Positions 14,108-27,512 of a stretch of DNA of 64,000 nt are shown here, one piece after another. The notes beneath the pieces were generated by a model. That model was not told the origin of the DNA, did no database searches, and saw nothing but the letters and a program-made list of their open reading frames with translations. Position numbers and translations under genes: made by a program. Position 1 is the stretch's first letter; each line of letters opens with the position of its first letter. The stretch spans positions 30,340 to 94,339 of the forward strand of contig OENT01000595.1 in NCBI GenBank assembly GCA_900239685.1, read 5' to 3'. This DNA is from Rotaria macrura. Taxonomy: Eukaryota > Rotifera > Eurotatoria > Philodinida > Philodinidae.

Positions 14108-16163
14108 ATGCAGCCTCCTTCTATTGTAATGGTGAGCAAGGTCAAGCGACTTAATTATCAACAACATAAATTCGTAAAGATCACATGACATTATTTCCTC
14201 CATTGTCATCTATTTCTTTTACAGCACAAAAAAATCCGTAAACAAGATGTTCGCGTAACTCGAGTACATGCAATAGAATTGAAATCTATCCAAGAAATTA
14301 GAGATGATACATCAACACGTGAACATTTCCGACAGAACTTGCAAGACAATAGCATCTTTTCAAAATTTCTGAACAGTAGAAATAAAAGGTGGGGGCTAAA
14401 ATCGATGACGGTTACAAATGTGAAGCCTCATAAAGCATCGAAAGAGTTGATCAAAACGTATTCCAGCACTAGTTCCCCTTTTCAACAGCAGACCATGCCG
14501 AGAACTACAGTAACATCATAATCTTTGAAACTAAGTTGAACGCCGATTTTTATTTTATAGAGCATCAAAAGTATCCAACCAATTCTACCAAGCACACATC
14601 GGTCGAAAGTAAACTTTATAGGAGATAGATTGAAGTTGAAGGATTATTTTTAATACCTTACACCATAGATAACGCCGTTGAATGATGATGATTTCATGAA
14701 TATAAATGTACATTCAGCAGAACAAGTCACCACTATGAATGTTACTTCTCCGTCGAAAATGAAGAAGCTGGAGAAGAATTGGGAATCTTTCTTACTGGAT
14801 ATTGAAACTGTTCAGCAGCCTCAAAAGAGACAGACATGTCCAAAGCGACCCCATTTGCTGTATCTAACGATGGCTACCATTTTTCTACTGGTTGTAACTG
14901 TTAGCATCGTTGTACCGATAGTCATACTTTCACGTAAAACAACTTCTGCTGTTCTTACAAGTAAATTTAGATTTTCTCTTCTTCATATAAAAGTGCTACT
15001 CTATGTGCACGACTTATTCACGAAAATACGAGAGAAAAGACTGATGTATTACTGTACCCAAAAATTTTCATCTCCAAAAATTGAAACAATAACTTAGAGA
15101 TCAACTAACAACAGTTTCGTTATGCAACGAATATATGTTATAGTGCTTCCCTCAATAAAAATGTACTTTTCACTTAGAAACGTATCTCCTCGTGTGCATA
15201 AAGCATAGAACCAAGCTCAAAGACTCAATTGTCCCCAAATCGTGCTAGGAGTATGACTAGCCAGAATCGATAGCAAAAAACTAAAGTATTACCCTCAGAT
15301 TATATCACACTAATGCTGTTGTCTTGTGCATAGCCGTTAGCACAACGACTAGTACAACCGCCACTACTACGACCAGTACGACCAGTACGACCAGCACCAG
15401 TACAACAAGTACCACCAGTACTAGTAGTTCAACGAGTGAGTACTGGTTCCTTCAAAAATATCAATACTATTATCTTTTATTCAAGCGACGACAACATCCA
15501 CTACCTCGTCTACTACTTGTAAGTCTTTTATGAAATCAATCGACTTTTACAAGGATATCATAATGTTTAGCTACTACTACGACGACGACTGCGGCTACTG
15601 TCAGTAAGTCATTTAGAAATGAAAAAATGTTTTGCTGCATTTTAATCGTAGCTATAACATCGAATGTATGCACGGCTAATTGGAGTGGTATTACAATGAT
15701 AGCTTATTGCAACAGCTGCCCTTATGTTCCTGTATACTATAACTATTTTACTTCATATACAGCGATCGGAAGTTCGACTCGTATTGCCTTTTCTCTACAG
15801 CGAAGCGGTGGTTACTTCGCTCTAGATAACATATCGGTTCGAAGCTTCTCAGCACCGAGTGTGCAACTATTAGTGAACGGTGATTTTGAAACGGGTGATA
15901 CGACAGGATGGTCTTATTGTAACCAAGGAAATGCAACAAACAGCGGAGGAGTTAAAGCTAATTCGTCTAGTTTCACATATCTTAGCTTTAAGTTTTATGC
16001 AGAATCAGGCTCATATTATTATGTAGGTGGAAGTACAACGAATTCTGATTACATTAGTCAAACCTTTTCAACGACAATCGGTGCATTATATAACGTTAGC
16101 CTATGGATAATGATATCAGGTACTGGATCGTCAAATTATGCGGCTCTTTTTCTTGGAGTTTGA
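14108..16163 (+). CDS. Stalk gene A: single-pass membrane protein with Thr-rich stalk and beta-type ectodomain
   Basis: Eight exons: 14108-14131, 14225-14509, 14561-14608, 14669-14960, 15334-15435, 15486-15518, 15571-15603, 15652-16163, giving 442 aa. Every junction is GT..AG, and exon order, phases and intron sizes match gene B at 25363-27512. Residues 1-180 are polar and probably cytoplasmic; about 182-207 (LLYLTMATIFLLVVTVSIVV) is the membrane helix with positives before it (type II). About 217-272 is a Thr/Ser stalk encoded by ACN repeats over three small exons with phase 1 borders. About 273-442 is a Tyr/Gly/Ser-rich ectodomain with LLVNGDFETGDTTGW, typical of galactose-binding-like/carbohydrate-binding beta-sandwiches. 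A mucin-like, O-glycosylated cell-surface protein is inferred; ligand unknown. The first exon is the least certain, supported by gene B starting with a similar SIV-containing peptide. Confidence 0.72.
15475..16163 (+). repeat. Near-identical duplicated tract, copy 1 (pairs with 26824-27512)
   Basis: A 689-bp block that aligns without gaps to 26824-27512 with 8 mismatches by my reading. It covers the end of one intron, exons 6-8 and two complete introns. Outside the block the same two genes differ greatly. Identity stops at the shared TGA. Confidence 0.9.
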
Positions 16164-19100
16164 TGAACATAAGAGAAGATTTAGTGACCGCTGAACTTCT
16201 CTATATATCAACTAGAGTGTGGGCTGTGTTATCTTTCCGTGTAGTTTCCTTTTTCAATGGCACGTGTATAAATCATGTTTGTATTGATTTCAAATATTAG
16301 TGTGAATTTTTCGCGATTAAAACATGAAAACAAGCTTTTATAGTCTGCAAACACTGAAATTATTTACTCCTAGGCCAACTTATAATAAAATTAGAACATA
16401 GAAAAGTTGCAGCGTGTATTTTTTTGAAGTTGTTTAATAATTATGTCGATGAAGTTCTGAGACATTCAGAGGTTGTTTACTTTACAGTTATCATTAAAAT
16501 GTTCAGCGTTTTATTTCATGACAATCAGAGGAAGGGCAATTTTTTCCGTAAAGATCTAATATTTTACTTTGTTTCTATTTCATTCATGTGCTAGTAGTGA
16601 ACTTGTATAATAAGATACAAAGCGTAGGCACAAGTTCGTGGGCATAACTCTGATGAGCAACATTTTCGTTTCGATACCCTTACTGGTATTTGTTCTTATA
16701 CCCTTCTACAACACTTATCAGTAGCCTGCGTTACCGATAACTATTCCTACCCTACAGACCTAATCACAAGTGCATACGCAAACTCACCCATTGCAATAAC
16801 GGACATCAGATAGAATAAAATTTTTATTTCGAGGTTTTCGGAGAAAAGATTGTCCGTATCTTTGTTCCATATTCATAGAACTTGGATGTACTGCATCTTT
16901 TTTGTTGCGTCCAAATGTCTCATGATTCACTCGAATGCATCATTACTGGAAATATTGTATGAACATTTCCAATTTGATTGAAACTTCAGCAGAACTTTGG
17001 CTAAATAATACTTCGATTCAACATTCAAAAAATTCGTGATTGGCAATGGACAACGTGGGAGTTTTCTCGAGTTTCTAATTGGTTGCTGTTGGTATAAACT
17101 AATAATTGCACACGGCTGTTGAATATTGCAGTTGCCTTTTTTTTGGAATGGGCATCATTTTACTTCTAAGATTCTTTATGACTTTTGCATCCTCTGGTGA
17201 AATCATTTTTGCAGAATGTCTCTTTACTATCCTATTGCACCATTCTCTCACAACTACTGCATTCATCTCATCACATGAAATTCTATCTGGATAGGTCCGT
17301 TTCCGTGCTCTTGACATATAGTAAAGAAATGAACAAATCTATGTATCAAAGGCATCGAGAAAACAGGCTCAAGCAATAAAAGTAAGATTGAAACTTAACG
17401 ATGAATACCATAATGTAATTCGAATACGGTTTATATTCAACAGACAGAAGATAGTTTTACTTTCATACGTCAATAATGTAATTTTAAAAAATAGTGCAAA
17501 GATGAATTTTAACTCGATAGGAGTTCGGAGTAAGAACCAATATTCATAGAAAACGTGATATCATGATTTTCTTTCTGGAGAGGAGTATTGAAACAACAAA
17601 ATTAATCATTGTCTGATTTCAGTCGCGAATCAGAGATATAGATAAATTATTCAAAGAGCTTAAAATTCGAGGCTAGAATATTCGAAATGCTAGATTCGAG
17701 TGACTTTACACAAAGCTATATTCAACAACTTTGCAATTTGTACGAGGAAGATGACAAACGGTTTTTCTGTTTATCATTTTGAAAATGGAATTTATCAGAT
17801 ATTTGGAAAACGGGAAAAAGGGATTATGTAGCTTTATGAATTCGGGTACCTTCTTTTACAGTGATGTTAATTTTTTTAATATCAGTTAACCATTTCCAGC
17901 GAGATGTTGCCAAATGGCAACACGAGGTCATGTTGTACACAATAACGTTTTTTCTTCAAAAATTATATTTGCAGTATCCCTAAAGTACAGCAATAAAAAT
18001 ATGTTGGAGCCAAAGCTTCGAATGGGATGGGATGGGATCGTCCAATCCCACGCGAAGCTCTAATATAGAGATTATTAATTTGACAACCTTCTCGACTGCG
18101 AAGAATCATTTAAAAATTCACGTTTCACTCAAAATGCCAATAAAAGAAGGAATCTTATGGGACGTTGATCCCAAATTCTTTGTATCGGCGCTATGAATAG
18201 AGTGACACAATACCAGCACATCCCATGCGCCAAAATTATTTGTCTTGAGAATGCTATGAGACGAGTTGAGACGAAACAGGAATCCATGAGATTGGATGGT
18301 GTGAAGGCTGCGTCTCATGTCATATTCAATGAATTTTTCGTTTATGAAGTATTTGTATAAAAGATGATGTTCGTAGAGATTAACGAGAATTAGTCTCCTT
18401 TTCCGTTCCTATTTTCTATTGCCGAATGATTGTGATTCCAAATGTTTTTGAATGTTGAAACTAACCATAAAACAGTATTTATAAAACCACAATGGCAAGA
18501 AGTGAAGTAGAAAGAAGTCGACTTTCTTTTAAGATATAAAGTAGTTCTAAAACGTTGTTGTTGTGCTAATTACGTTTTTTAATATTGCCGAGATTATACG
18601 AAAACAGAGCTCATTCTCCCTGAATTTATTCAATTAGATTGTAGTTGAAAAGTAAAAGAAAAAAGAAAATTTTAATCAATACGAGAATTTCGCAATATAC
18701 TTGATAAGCAATAGAATTTTATATTTTATAAAAATCCCTTGGGATGAGATGAGATAAAAGAAGATAATTGTGTCCTATATCATCCCATTTGCAGCTCTAA
18801 TACATAATATCATAAAGGTTTGCCGGTCATATCTCTAAGAAAATATGTAGTAACGGGTTTTGTATATTCATTTTACACTACAAGAAACAGCACAAAACGG
18901 ATAGAGTCACTGATTGAAACAACAATTGTTCCGGTTAATATAAAAACGATAACCGCAATAATTCTCGTTGATCGTCGTATCTCTTATTTGGATGGCACAT
19001 CGCAAATAATCATCTGAATGAAGACTATTTGCAAGTAGTTAGACGACAATTGGTAGAGTGTATTATATAGGATAGTAGGTTGATCATTTCTTTCTCTTTC

Positions 19101-21562
19101 TATGGCAGTAAATATTGAAATTTTTGTTCAATGCAACTCGAACACATGTTCAATTTCCTTGAAATCGACGACGTTCCAATAAGCAGCGCTTGGCGTCTCG
19201 AATTATTTAGATTTCAACGAGTCAATTTCATTTTAATCCTGTCTTGTCCAATGATCAACCGAATTCGATGTTCTCGACTAATAATTTATTGTACCGCTAA
19301 TACAGTTGAAAAGGAAAACGTATCGAAATGCATTTTTTCACCTGATTCTATATAGTTGATTGTATATTATTCCAAGTGAAAAATAGAACGGCAAAGGAAT
19401 ATTCTATAAATAGAACATATGGCATTCTCATCGCGATAGACTAGAATTTTATTTTTTCTATCGTACATCTTATTTGAAATTGTGGTGTAATAAAATACTA
19501 GCATCTTGCATCCAATCTAACAAATGTGTCATTGTAGATGTATAGGAAAGAAATTTTATAAGTTCTTTTTTTTTCTCTCGTACAATCGATATTCCATTTG
19601 ATATTCACAAGATTCTCAAGCAACGATAACAATGTTATAAGTGTTAAATGACTAAAAATGTAACGTTTATGTCACATGAAAGTTCTTTGTTTGATATTGA
19701 AGATAACTACATCTTGAAAATGAAAAAGTTTGATATTCTATAGTTCAATACAGATTATATTCGAATCTAGGATTCTTCAACTTCCAAATTTTTGTCGAAT
19801 TTCCTAAAACTTTGCACGTTCTTTTGACACCAAACATAAATATTCTAACAAACTTTGACACTGAGTACATTCTCTTGAAACACGAACTTTCGAGAGATAC
19901 TAAATCTAAGAATTCTTCATTTATTATCATGAGAATGTCTAAATATGTATGTTGAACTGATGAAATATCCGCTGGAGTAGACGATTAGTGAACAAAATTC
20001 TATCATGTACTTCACTAATATTATCAATGAAAGAACGTTGGCCAGATAAGATAAAGCCGAAGCGAAATAAAATAATTAATTAAATTAATATTCAGGATGT
20101 AAATAACGGCATTATTGAATATGCTTGACATTGCAATTCTACTTAATCGATCTACTGAAAAACAGTCCTCTTTAAAAATACTTTTAATTTCAATCGATTT
20201 CAAATTGACTTTTTCTCACACAAATAAATGATGAAAGATATCTGTTTTGATGAGAAAAATAATGCAACGACAAGGAAAAGATATTAAAATGATCGAAAGA
20301 AAAAATGGCATTCGAATTAGAATGAACATGAATGAAGATCACTCATAGAAGTCGAACTTCGATCTTGGAATTCCAACTCTCCTAGAAAAGAAATTACTCT
20401 TTTAAAAGATCTGGCCGAGACAATTCAAAGACCCGTAAGAGGGTTGAGGGGGAATCGGAACTTTTCTATGTCATCCTTCGACTTCAAAATGGGTGCGAAT
20501 GTGAATGTGAATAGATAAGCTACAAGTCAACCAACGTTTAGACACTAAAAAGAAAAAATGTCAATTGATGAAAGTCGGCATGTAGTTAATATTTCTTTAA
20601 AAATGGCTGTGTTGTTCGTAAATATTTTGCGCATCAAATCGATATGTACATAGAGCTAATTTTCGAAATATCAGTGTAATAAACTTGTAGACACTTGTGT
20701 TACTCTAATATATGAGTTTCTGTTGCCTATAGTTGATCATATCTGTTAAAGGAAGTTCTCATCTTTATTGAAAAAACCGTTTGATGATTCTAATTGCAAC
20801 AGAATTTCTTGTGAATGCATAAATCTGGCACAGCATATTGCAGTACCCTAATATTGTTGAGTAAAATGTTTTTCAATATTAAACCACAGAAGTATAATAT
20901 TCAACGATTTCAAATGTTTCTAAAATAGAATTTCTTTTGGGAAATTAATATATTCTATGTAAAAAAGCTTTCGTATATTAAAAATTAAAACTGTTGGAAT
21001 AATAGAAAAATCAACAGATCATTTGTAGGTCTATTGACATGTTCGAAATATTAGTTTTTTTTCTTGGACAATTGACTCAAAGATTATATACGATTGTTTC
21101 CAAATCGAAATTGTCGACAAAATGATTTTAGTGAGCATATGTATATATATATACATCATTGTCAAAACATTTCACGGGAAATATTATATTGTCTTTCCAA
21201 GTTTATCTTCATATACGCAGTTAACACTTAGTTATTATCGTCGTCTTCACTGTTTGTTGACTTTTGTTTATAATTAGATTTGCATATTCTTATCAAATAT
21301 ATGTATATAATACGTCGATGAGACAATGCTACCATTGGTTACCGAAAGCAAATGAATCACCTATATCAAAGAAAAAAACTGTCTTATTCTAACATCCACC
21401 TACTTTCATTTACCTGACGAAAATTCATAGCAATAACAGCATTCTTATCTAAACAGACACACCAACTCAATCCTGACATTCATTTTTATTTTGAAATTAT
21501 ATTCAAGGTTGCATACTTAACAGATATTTTTAGAAGAAAATCCAGAAGATAAAATACAATAA
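16164..21562. other. Intergenic with possible element remnants
   Basis: No convincing gene. Near 17887-17930 a TTAACCATTT start followed by the palindrome GTTGCCAAATGGCAAC resembles half of the piggyBac-type element at 58558. At 18006-18060 and 18740-18803 there are GGGATGGGAT-rich ends with an AGAGCT motif that may be the two ends of one old element; no target duplication was found. Confidence 0.35.
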
Positions 21563-21898
21563 ATGGAAAACAACGGTCGTATTCTCATCGCATTGGGTAT
21601 TATGAGTCTTTTTGGAATAATAACCTTCTGTCTTGCAGCAGCTACTCTTGGCAGTCTGAACTCAAAGTTCAGCAATTTGAATGAAAACATAGAGACAATT
21701 AAAACTCGTTTATCTGAAATCGAAGGAAAATTATTCCCAACAACTTCGACTACGTCAACAACGACAACAACAACGACAACAACATCAGCCACAACTCCAC
21801 TTGAATCACCAACTTCGCTTATAACTGCAATACCGCCTGGAACTACAATTTCCAGTTCGAATGAGCCTGATACCGATGGTACGACGAGTTCACGATAA
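21563..21898 (+). CDS. Small membrane / coiled-coil / Thr-rich protein (family member 3)
   Basis: Product of 111 aa, single exon, ATG start directly before the hydrophobic helix (about residues 6-28, ILIALGIMSLFGIITFCLAA). Then come the family signature AATLGSL, a strong heptad region (FSNLNENIETIKTRLSEIE, about 35-54), a run of Thr encoded by ACA/ACG codons (about 59-76) and a Ser/Thr/Pro tail. This is the cleanest member and the best guide to the starts of the others. Likely a membrane-anchored, O-glycosylated stalk protein; this is inference. Function unknown. Confidence 0.72.
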   Translation: MENNGRILIALGIMSLFGIITFCLAAATLGSLNSKFSNLNENIETIKTRLSEIEGKLFPTTSTTSTTTTTTTTTSATTPLESPTSLITAIPPGTTISSSNEPDTDGTTSSR

Positions 21899-23318
21899 AG
21901 AACTATGTATTCTGAAGCAGTTGTGATCAATATTGTCTGTTTGACTGATTATTGAATTGATTGACATCTCATCATATCCATTTTTATTCATTTACTACAC
22001 AGAGTTTCTTCTTCTTTTTTATTTCCTATCAATCCTCTAAAAGAAAACTATGTATTAAATTATATTTCAGAATCAAGCTCGATATTATATCTATCATCAT
22101 TAAATAGCATCCATTTAATAGCCTATTGAAATACTACATTAAGCTTTGCTTTCCAAACATGTCTATACAGCAAAATCGATCGCACTGTACATCTCTCACA
22201 GATGAATATCTGCCATTTTTATACGAATTCTCGATTTCATAGAATGGTTTTGGCAAAAAGCGAATCTCTTATAAATGAGCACATGTATATTTTTGCTTTT
22301 CTATTCGTTATTTTCGATTAATTGATTAGAATTGTCTTTCAGATGTTTGCAACAAATGAATATAGCAGATAGACAATGACTTCTCGACATAATCTTATGT
22401 TGAAAACAAGAAGTCATCATCAGTGGATGAGAGTGAAGATGGTAGTAGTTTACTACTGTGTCCATTGGTTTCCTATTTTCCATACGAATTTATATTGGCT
22501 CGAATAAAACAAAGATACAACTATTCAACAATTTTTAAAATAAAATTCAAGATTTTGTTTCATTGAACAGTTTACAATTCGGGCAAGTTTCAATGAAATA
22601 ATGTAATTTGAATAGCTTTTATTGTGAAATTCTAGCTTCATAGAATAGTAAAAATGATATGCCATGTCCTCATAGGTAAAATGTCTCCTAACATTGGACA
22701 TTATTTAGAACTTATTCTGTCAATGATAAAACCTATTTAAAACCTATTATTCGGATTCCTCAGTAGAGTGAATAGTATTAATTTATAAGAACAAAATCAA
22801 AAGAATAAAATCCCAGAGTTTAATGAGATGTAATAAAAAGTATCTGATCGATATGATAAGAAATAAAGATAGCGATTTCAACTGAGACGAATATTTTTTT
22901 TACAAATGAAATTTTATGATTTAATATTATAGTGTTTTTTTTTCATCATAAGATCCGTAAGTTTACATTTTTTTCTAAAGTCTTATGTGTTGCTCTATAT
23001 AAAAAACGAAAATAGAGGTTCTTTATCAGTATCTATGAAGAACAACAAAGCACTAAATCAATATTGAGCCATCCACGTGGCGAAAAAACTGGTTCTATTG
23101 CTATAACTTTATTCAGTTCCTCAAAAACAGCGAAAATTAACAAAAGCGCTCTTATCTTAACAACCGAATATGCACAATCTTGCCATACATTATTAAGTAG
23201 TTGAGATGAATGCGCCGATTTTGTCAGTTGTTTCTTCCATTGCTCGGCGTCAGACTGATTTTCACATAGAAAAGTAAAATAAAAATCGTAAATATTTTAA
23301 CGTTAGACATCATAAGTA

Positions 23319-23660
23319 ATGGCTCTACGAGAACAGAATAACATTCGTGTTTTAAGCATACCGGGTATTATTGGTCTACTTAGAATATTTACATTCGCTC
23401 TTACAACTGCCAATTTCGGCACTCTTAACTAACAATATCATAGGTTTAGTCAATAGCTAGATGATCGTCAAAGAAAGGTTTTTGATATTATTAACAAAGC
23501 GTCCACGACATTTACAACTTCAATTTCCACTACAACTGTCAAGTCTGCAATATTAAGTTCGACTGTATTATCAAAGAAAGAACCGTCAAAAATTTCACCA
23601 ACCAGAACTCATTACAATGAAAGAATTCCGATTGATGTCTTGCGTATGAGAGATCATTAA
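23319..23660 (+). pseudogene. Small membrane-protein family member 4, broken by two in-frame stops
   Basis: Reading from the ATG at 23319 gives 113 codons in one frame to a TAA at 23658-23660, with a hydrophobic segment (IPGIIGLLRIFTFALTT), the variant signature ANFGTLN, and a Ser/Thr tail (TTFTTSISTTTVKSA). A TAA at codon 38 and a TAG at codon 46 fall in the former coiled-coil segment. No frameshift is needed, so decay has been by point substitution. It lies 1.4 kb downstream of family member 3 in the same orientation and is probably a tandem duplicate that has lost function. No plausible intron would remove both stops. Confidence 0.7.
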
Positions 23661-25362
23661 TCGTCAGATTTTCTATGCGTTCAACACTTTTTCATCGTGT
23701 CTTGAATCGTATCGTATTATCTCTTACATGTTTCTGTTCTCTATTCAGATCTTGAATAAAACCTGAACCATGAATGTTCATTATTATCGCCTAGCGTTAT
23801 ATATGTCCATCGTCAATCCATTTAATTTGTTAAATAGTCGATGAAAATATACGAAATCATAATTAATTGTTCGAATATGGTCAATAGGATCATAACAGTA
23901 AAATGCATCTCGTTTCCAATTTAGATTTTGTGTAGGATACGAGCAAATTTTTACAGAATACTTTATTTCTTTTTCCTTTTGAATCGTGAAAGATGAATTT
24001 ATTTAATAAGATATTCAAGTGCAATCAAACTAAGATACGACAGCTATTTGACGGAATCTTTCGATTTTGCATGCATTGAGTATGACTGACTGTATTCTCT
24101 CGAAAAAATTTGGAAAAGAATCCAGTTTCATTTCGTCTGAACTAACATTCTTTGTATCAGAAATCACTAGAAGCTACAACGAAGATTTCATTAGAGTTTT
24201 GATCTCGATTTATTGAAATGTCACTTACTGATACTCAACAAAGTGTGTCAGAATTGTCTTGCTGTTTGAATGTTCAAAGCAAAGTATCAACAATACTAGT
24301 AAAGGTTAGTAGACTTTGATGAAATAAATCAGCGTAAATCGCTAAAAACGAACCATGAATAAAGAAAAACAAGTTGACTCATTAATCCCTTTTTTTAACA
24401 ATATAAACGTCCAATGAATAAAGAACTGTTATGCATTACCAATCGCTATAATTCTCATAGCATATTGACAATTCAGCTCAACTCATACCTTTGATCAATA
24501 TTCTAGCTAGATTATAGGAAGATACATTTTTAGAGCTACAATACCAATGTTGACTACGATCTAGTAGAGGGAACAGTTTTGCAATCTACTGTAGTTGTTC
24601 CGTGCACAACACAGGTCTATGTGGTACAGCGAAAATGAGATTGAAAAGGTACAGAACAATAAAGAAATAAAAAGAGAGTACAAAGCGAAGTGGAAGAACA
24701 CATAAACACACATATGGCGACAGCATGAACTTGTTACTCGCACGAAATTCTGGAATGATTGTTTGGTTCGTTCAATTTTTCACCTTTGTTCTTTTAGATT
24801 AAAATTTAGAAATGCTGTAGTGGAAAAGAGCAGGATATTGGTCAGCACGGATTCCAATGGTTATGTTCTTACTACTAACTTATTTGTTCTTTACTGAAGG
24901 CAAAACGTGTAAAGAATATTTTCAGAACAACGCATTCCCATCAACTAAGTGGTGAAATGGAATCCAATTTTTTCTTCTTTGTTAATTTTTATTCAAATAG
25001 AAAACAATCACGTACTTTTGAAAATAATTTTAACTTGAACTGATTAACTATAAACAATTATGAATCTTTTTTTTCAGGAGTCCGTTTCAAGAAAAATTCA
25101 ATTCAAATGGCATTATCGAAAGCAAGAAAAAAAAGACACAGTTATGTTTCAGTGTAAACAAAATTATTTGGAAAACAAAACAGCGACCGCGTTTCTTATG
25201 TGCTAATCAATCTTTAAAAAGCCTATATGATAGTAAAAGGTGTGATTTTACATTTTTTCGGTTTATTACATTTCAGAACGAAACTTCACTTCTATTCCAT
25301 CGTTGTTAGTGGCGGGACCTTTTTGGTACGTTTCCTTTCAACAAAATATTCTCTTTGTGAAC
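23661..25362. other. Intergenic upstream of stalk gene B
   Basis: No gene seen. Acceptor-like sites (for example near 25078 and 25278) could belong to untranslated 5' exons of gene B, but nothing here is conserved with gene A. Confidence 0.35.
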
Positions 25363-27512
25363 ATGGAACATTCCATTGTGGTAGTAGAAACTACAGCCAA
25401 GGCACCAAAATATCGACATTTTCAATATGTTAATATTAACTGAAACTCGTTTTTTGCTTATGCTTTATTGCTTTTCTTACAGAAGGAAAACGATAAAAAT
25501 GCTGTTCGTGTAACTCGAATCCATGAACTTGTATCAAAAACTACAGAAAACAGTAAGCTTAATGATTCGAAAAAGCAGCACTTCAAAATTTCTTTAGAAA
25601 ACCATGTGATTGTTTCAGAAGATAAAAATTTTAAAAAAAAAGAATGCCCGTCATCAGCACAAGCAGTTAAAAAAGCTACACCAACAAAAACCTTCAGTTT
25701 TTTAAGAAAAGGGCAATCGAAGAGTGATACACAGCTGGATCAGTCACATGTCGATGCAACAGCGCGAAAAACTCGGGTAAACACAACAAATTTTAAATGA
25801 AAGGAGTTCAAATTTTGTTTTTATAGAGTGTCATGAGCATTCATTCAACTGCATCGATCATACCGCATTCAAAAGTAACACTTAATATATTGATAATCCG
25901 TTCAATAGATTCCATTTATTTCATTTATCGAAAGATAACACCATTGAATGATCTTGATTTCATCGATACTAATGCACGTTCAGCAGAACAAGTCAACAAT
26001 GTACATGTCACTGCTATGCCAACAATGAAAAAAACAAAGAATACTGAAAAACTCTTCTTATCGGATACTGAAAACTTTCAGCAGCTTCATCTTCCTGAAA
26101 GAGACATATCGAAAACCAGTCAACATCGTCAGACATGTCCCAGGCGATCCTGCTTGCTATATCTATTGCTGACTACGATTTTCCTCTTACTTGTTGCTGT
26201 GAGCATCGTAGTACCAGTTGTCATGCTTTCACTCAAAACAGCTTCTGCTGTTCTAACAAGTAAAATTAAAGTTGCTCTACTTGATATAGTGGTGCTACTA
26301 ATTCCACTTGACTTATTCACGATAGCACAAAAGAAGAAACTCATGATTTACCTTACGAACTAGTTTTCATCGAACTTAATTCACTAAATAACTTCAAGAT
26401 CGACTATCACATTTCAGATCTTCCACGGGATATGGTTGAAAATACCAGTCTAAATGAAGATCTATTTTTGCCTTAGAAACAAATCTACTCATATTTATAA
26501 GAGACAGTAATAATCCTAAACGCACAGTTACTCACAGCTAGTTGTATCATAGTATGACTATTTGTAACCAGTAGTAGTAAACTAAAATATGACATCCAGA
26601 TAGTACCTCATTCATGCTATATTCCTATGCATAGCCGTTAACACAATATCGAGTACGACCAGCACCAGTATAACATCAACCACCAGCACCAGTGCAACAT
26701 CATCCACCAGCACCAGTACAACAACTTCAACAACAAGCACCAGTACCAGTACCACATCGTCGTCTAGCACTACTAGTACAACAAGTGAGTGATAGTTCGT
26801 TCACAAATATCAACACTATTAGTTTTTATTCAAGCGACGACAACATCCACTACCTCGTCTACTACTTGTAAGTCTTTTATGAAATCAATCGACTTTTACA
26901 AGGATATCATAATGTTTAGCTACTACTACGACGACGACTGCGGCTACTGTCAGTAAGTCATTTAGAAATGAAAAAATGTTTTGCTGCATTTTAATCGTAG
27001 CTATAACATCGAATGTATGCACGGCTAATTGGAGTGGTATTACAATGATAGCTTATTGCAGCGGCTGCCCTTATGTTCCTGTATACTATAACTATTTTAC
27101 TTCATATACAGCGATCGGAAGTTCGACTCGTATTGCCTTTTCTCTACAGCGAAGCGGTGGTTACTTCGCTCTAGATAACATATCGGTTCGAAGCTTCTCA
27201 GCACCGAGTGTGCAACTATTAGTGAACGGTGATTTTGAAACGGGTGATACGACAGGATGGTCTTATTGTAACCAAGGAAATGCAACAAACAGCGGAGGAG
27301 TTAAAGCTAATTCGTCTAGTTTCACATATCTTAGCTTTAAGTTTTATGCAGAATCAGGCTCATATTATTATGTAGGTGGAAGTACAACGAATTCTGATTA
27401 CATGAGTCAAACCTTTTCAACGACAATCGGTGCATTATACAACGTTAGCCTATGGATAATAATATCAGGTACTGGATCGTTAAACTATGCAGCTCTTTTT
27501 CTTGGAGTTTGA
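25363..27512 (+). CDS. Stalk gene B: paralogue of stalk gene A
   Basis: Eight exons: 25363-25380, 25483-25776, 25827-25874, 25935-26259, 26635-26784, 26835-26867, 26920-26952, 27001-27512, giving 470 aa. Intron lengths (102, 50, 60, 375, 50, 52, 48 bp) follow those of gene A (93, 51, 60, 373, 50, 52, 48). The polar N-terminal part is Lys-rich and well diverged from A. The membrane helix is at about residues 194-219 (LLYLLLTTIFLLLVAVSIVV) after RQTCPRR. The stalk exon is longer than in A (50 against 34 codons) because of extra Ser/Thr codon repeats. The ectodomain differs from A at only 5 of 170 residues. Type II surface protein inferred. The ectodomain ends at the same TGA as in A, mid-fold by comparison with typical VNGDFETG domains, so a truncated last domain is possible. 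Confidence 0.72.
26824..27512 (+). repeat. Near-identical duplicated tract, copy 2 (pairs with 15475-16163)
   Basis: See copy 1. The two introns inside the tract are identical, whereas the intron just upstream (26785-26834) matches its counterpart at only about four of five positions. Confidence 0.9.

Noticed and set aside
15748-15939. Minus-strand frame repeated identically at 27097-27288
   Set aside because: It is antisense to the converted ectodomain exon; its conservation is only that of the DNA tract.
17099-17317. Basic minus-strand frame of 72 codons
   Set aside because: Short, overlapped by frames on the other strand, no family resemblance.
18006-18803. Possible element with AGAGCT and GGGATGGGAT-rich ends
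   Set aside because: Ends align only with gaps and no target duplication was found.
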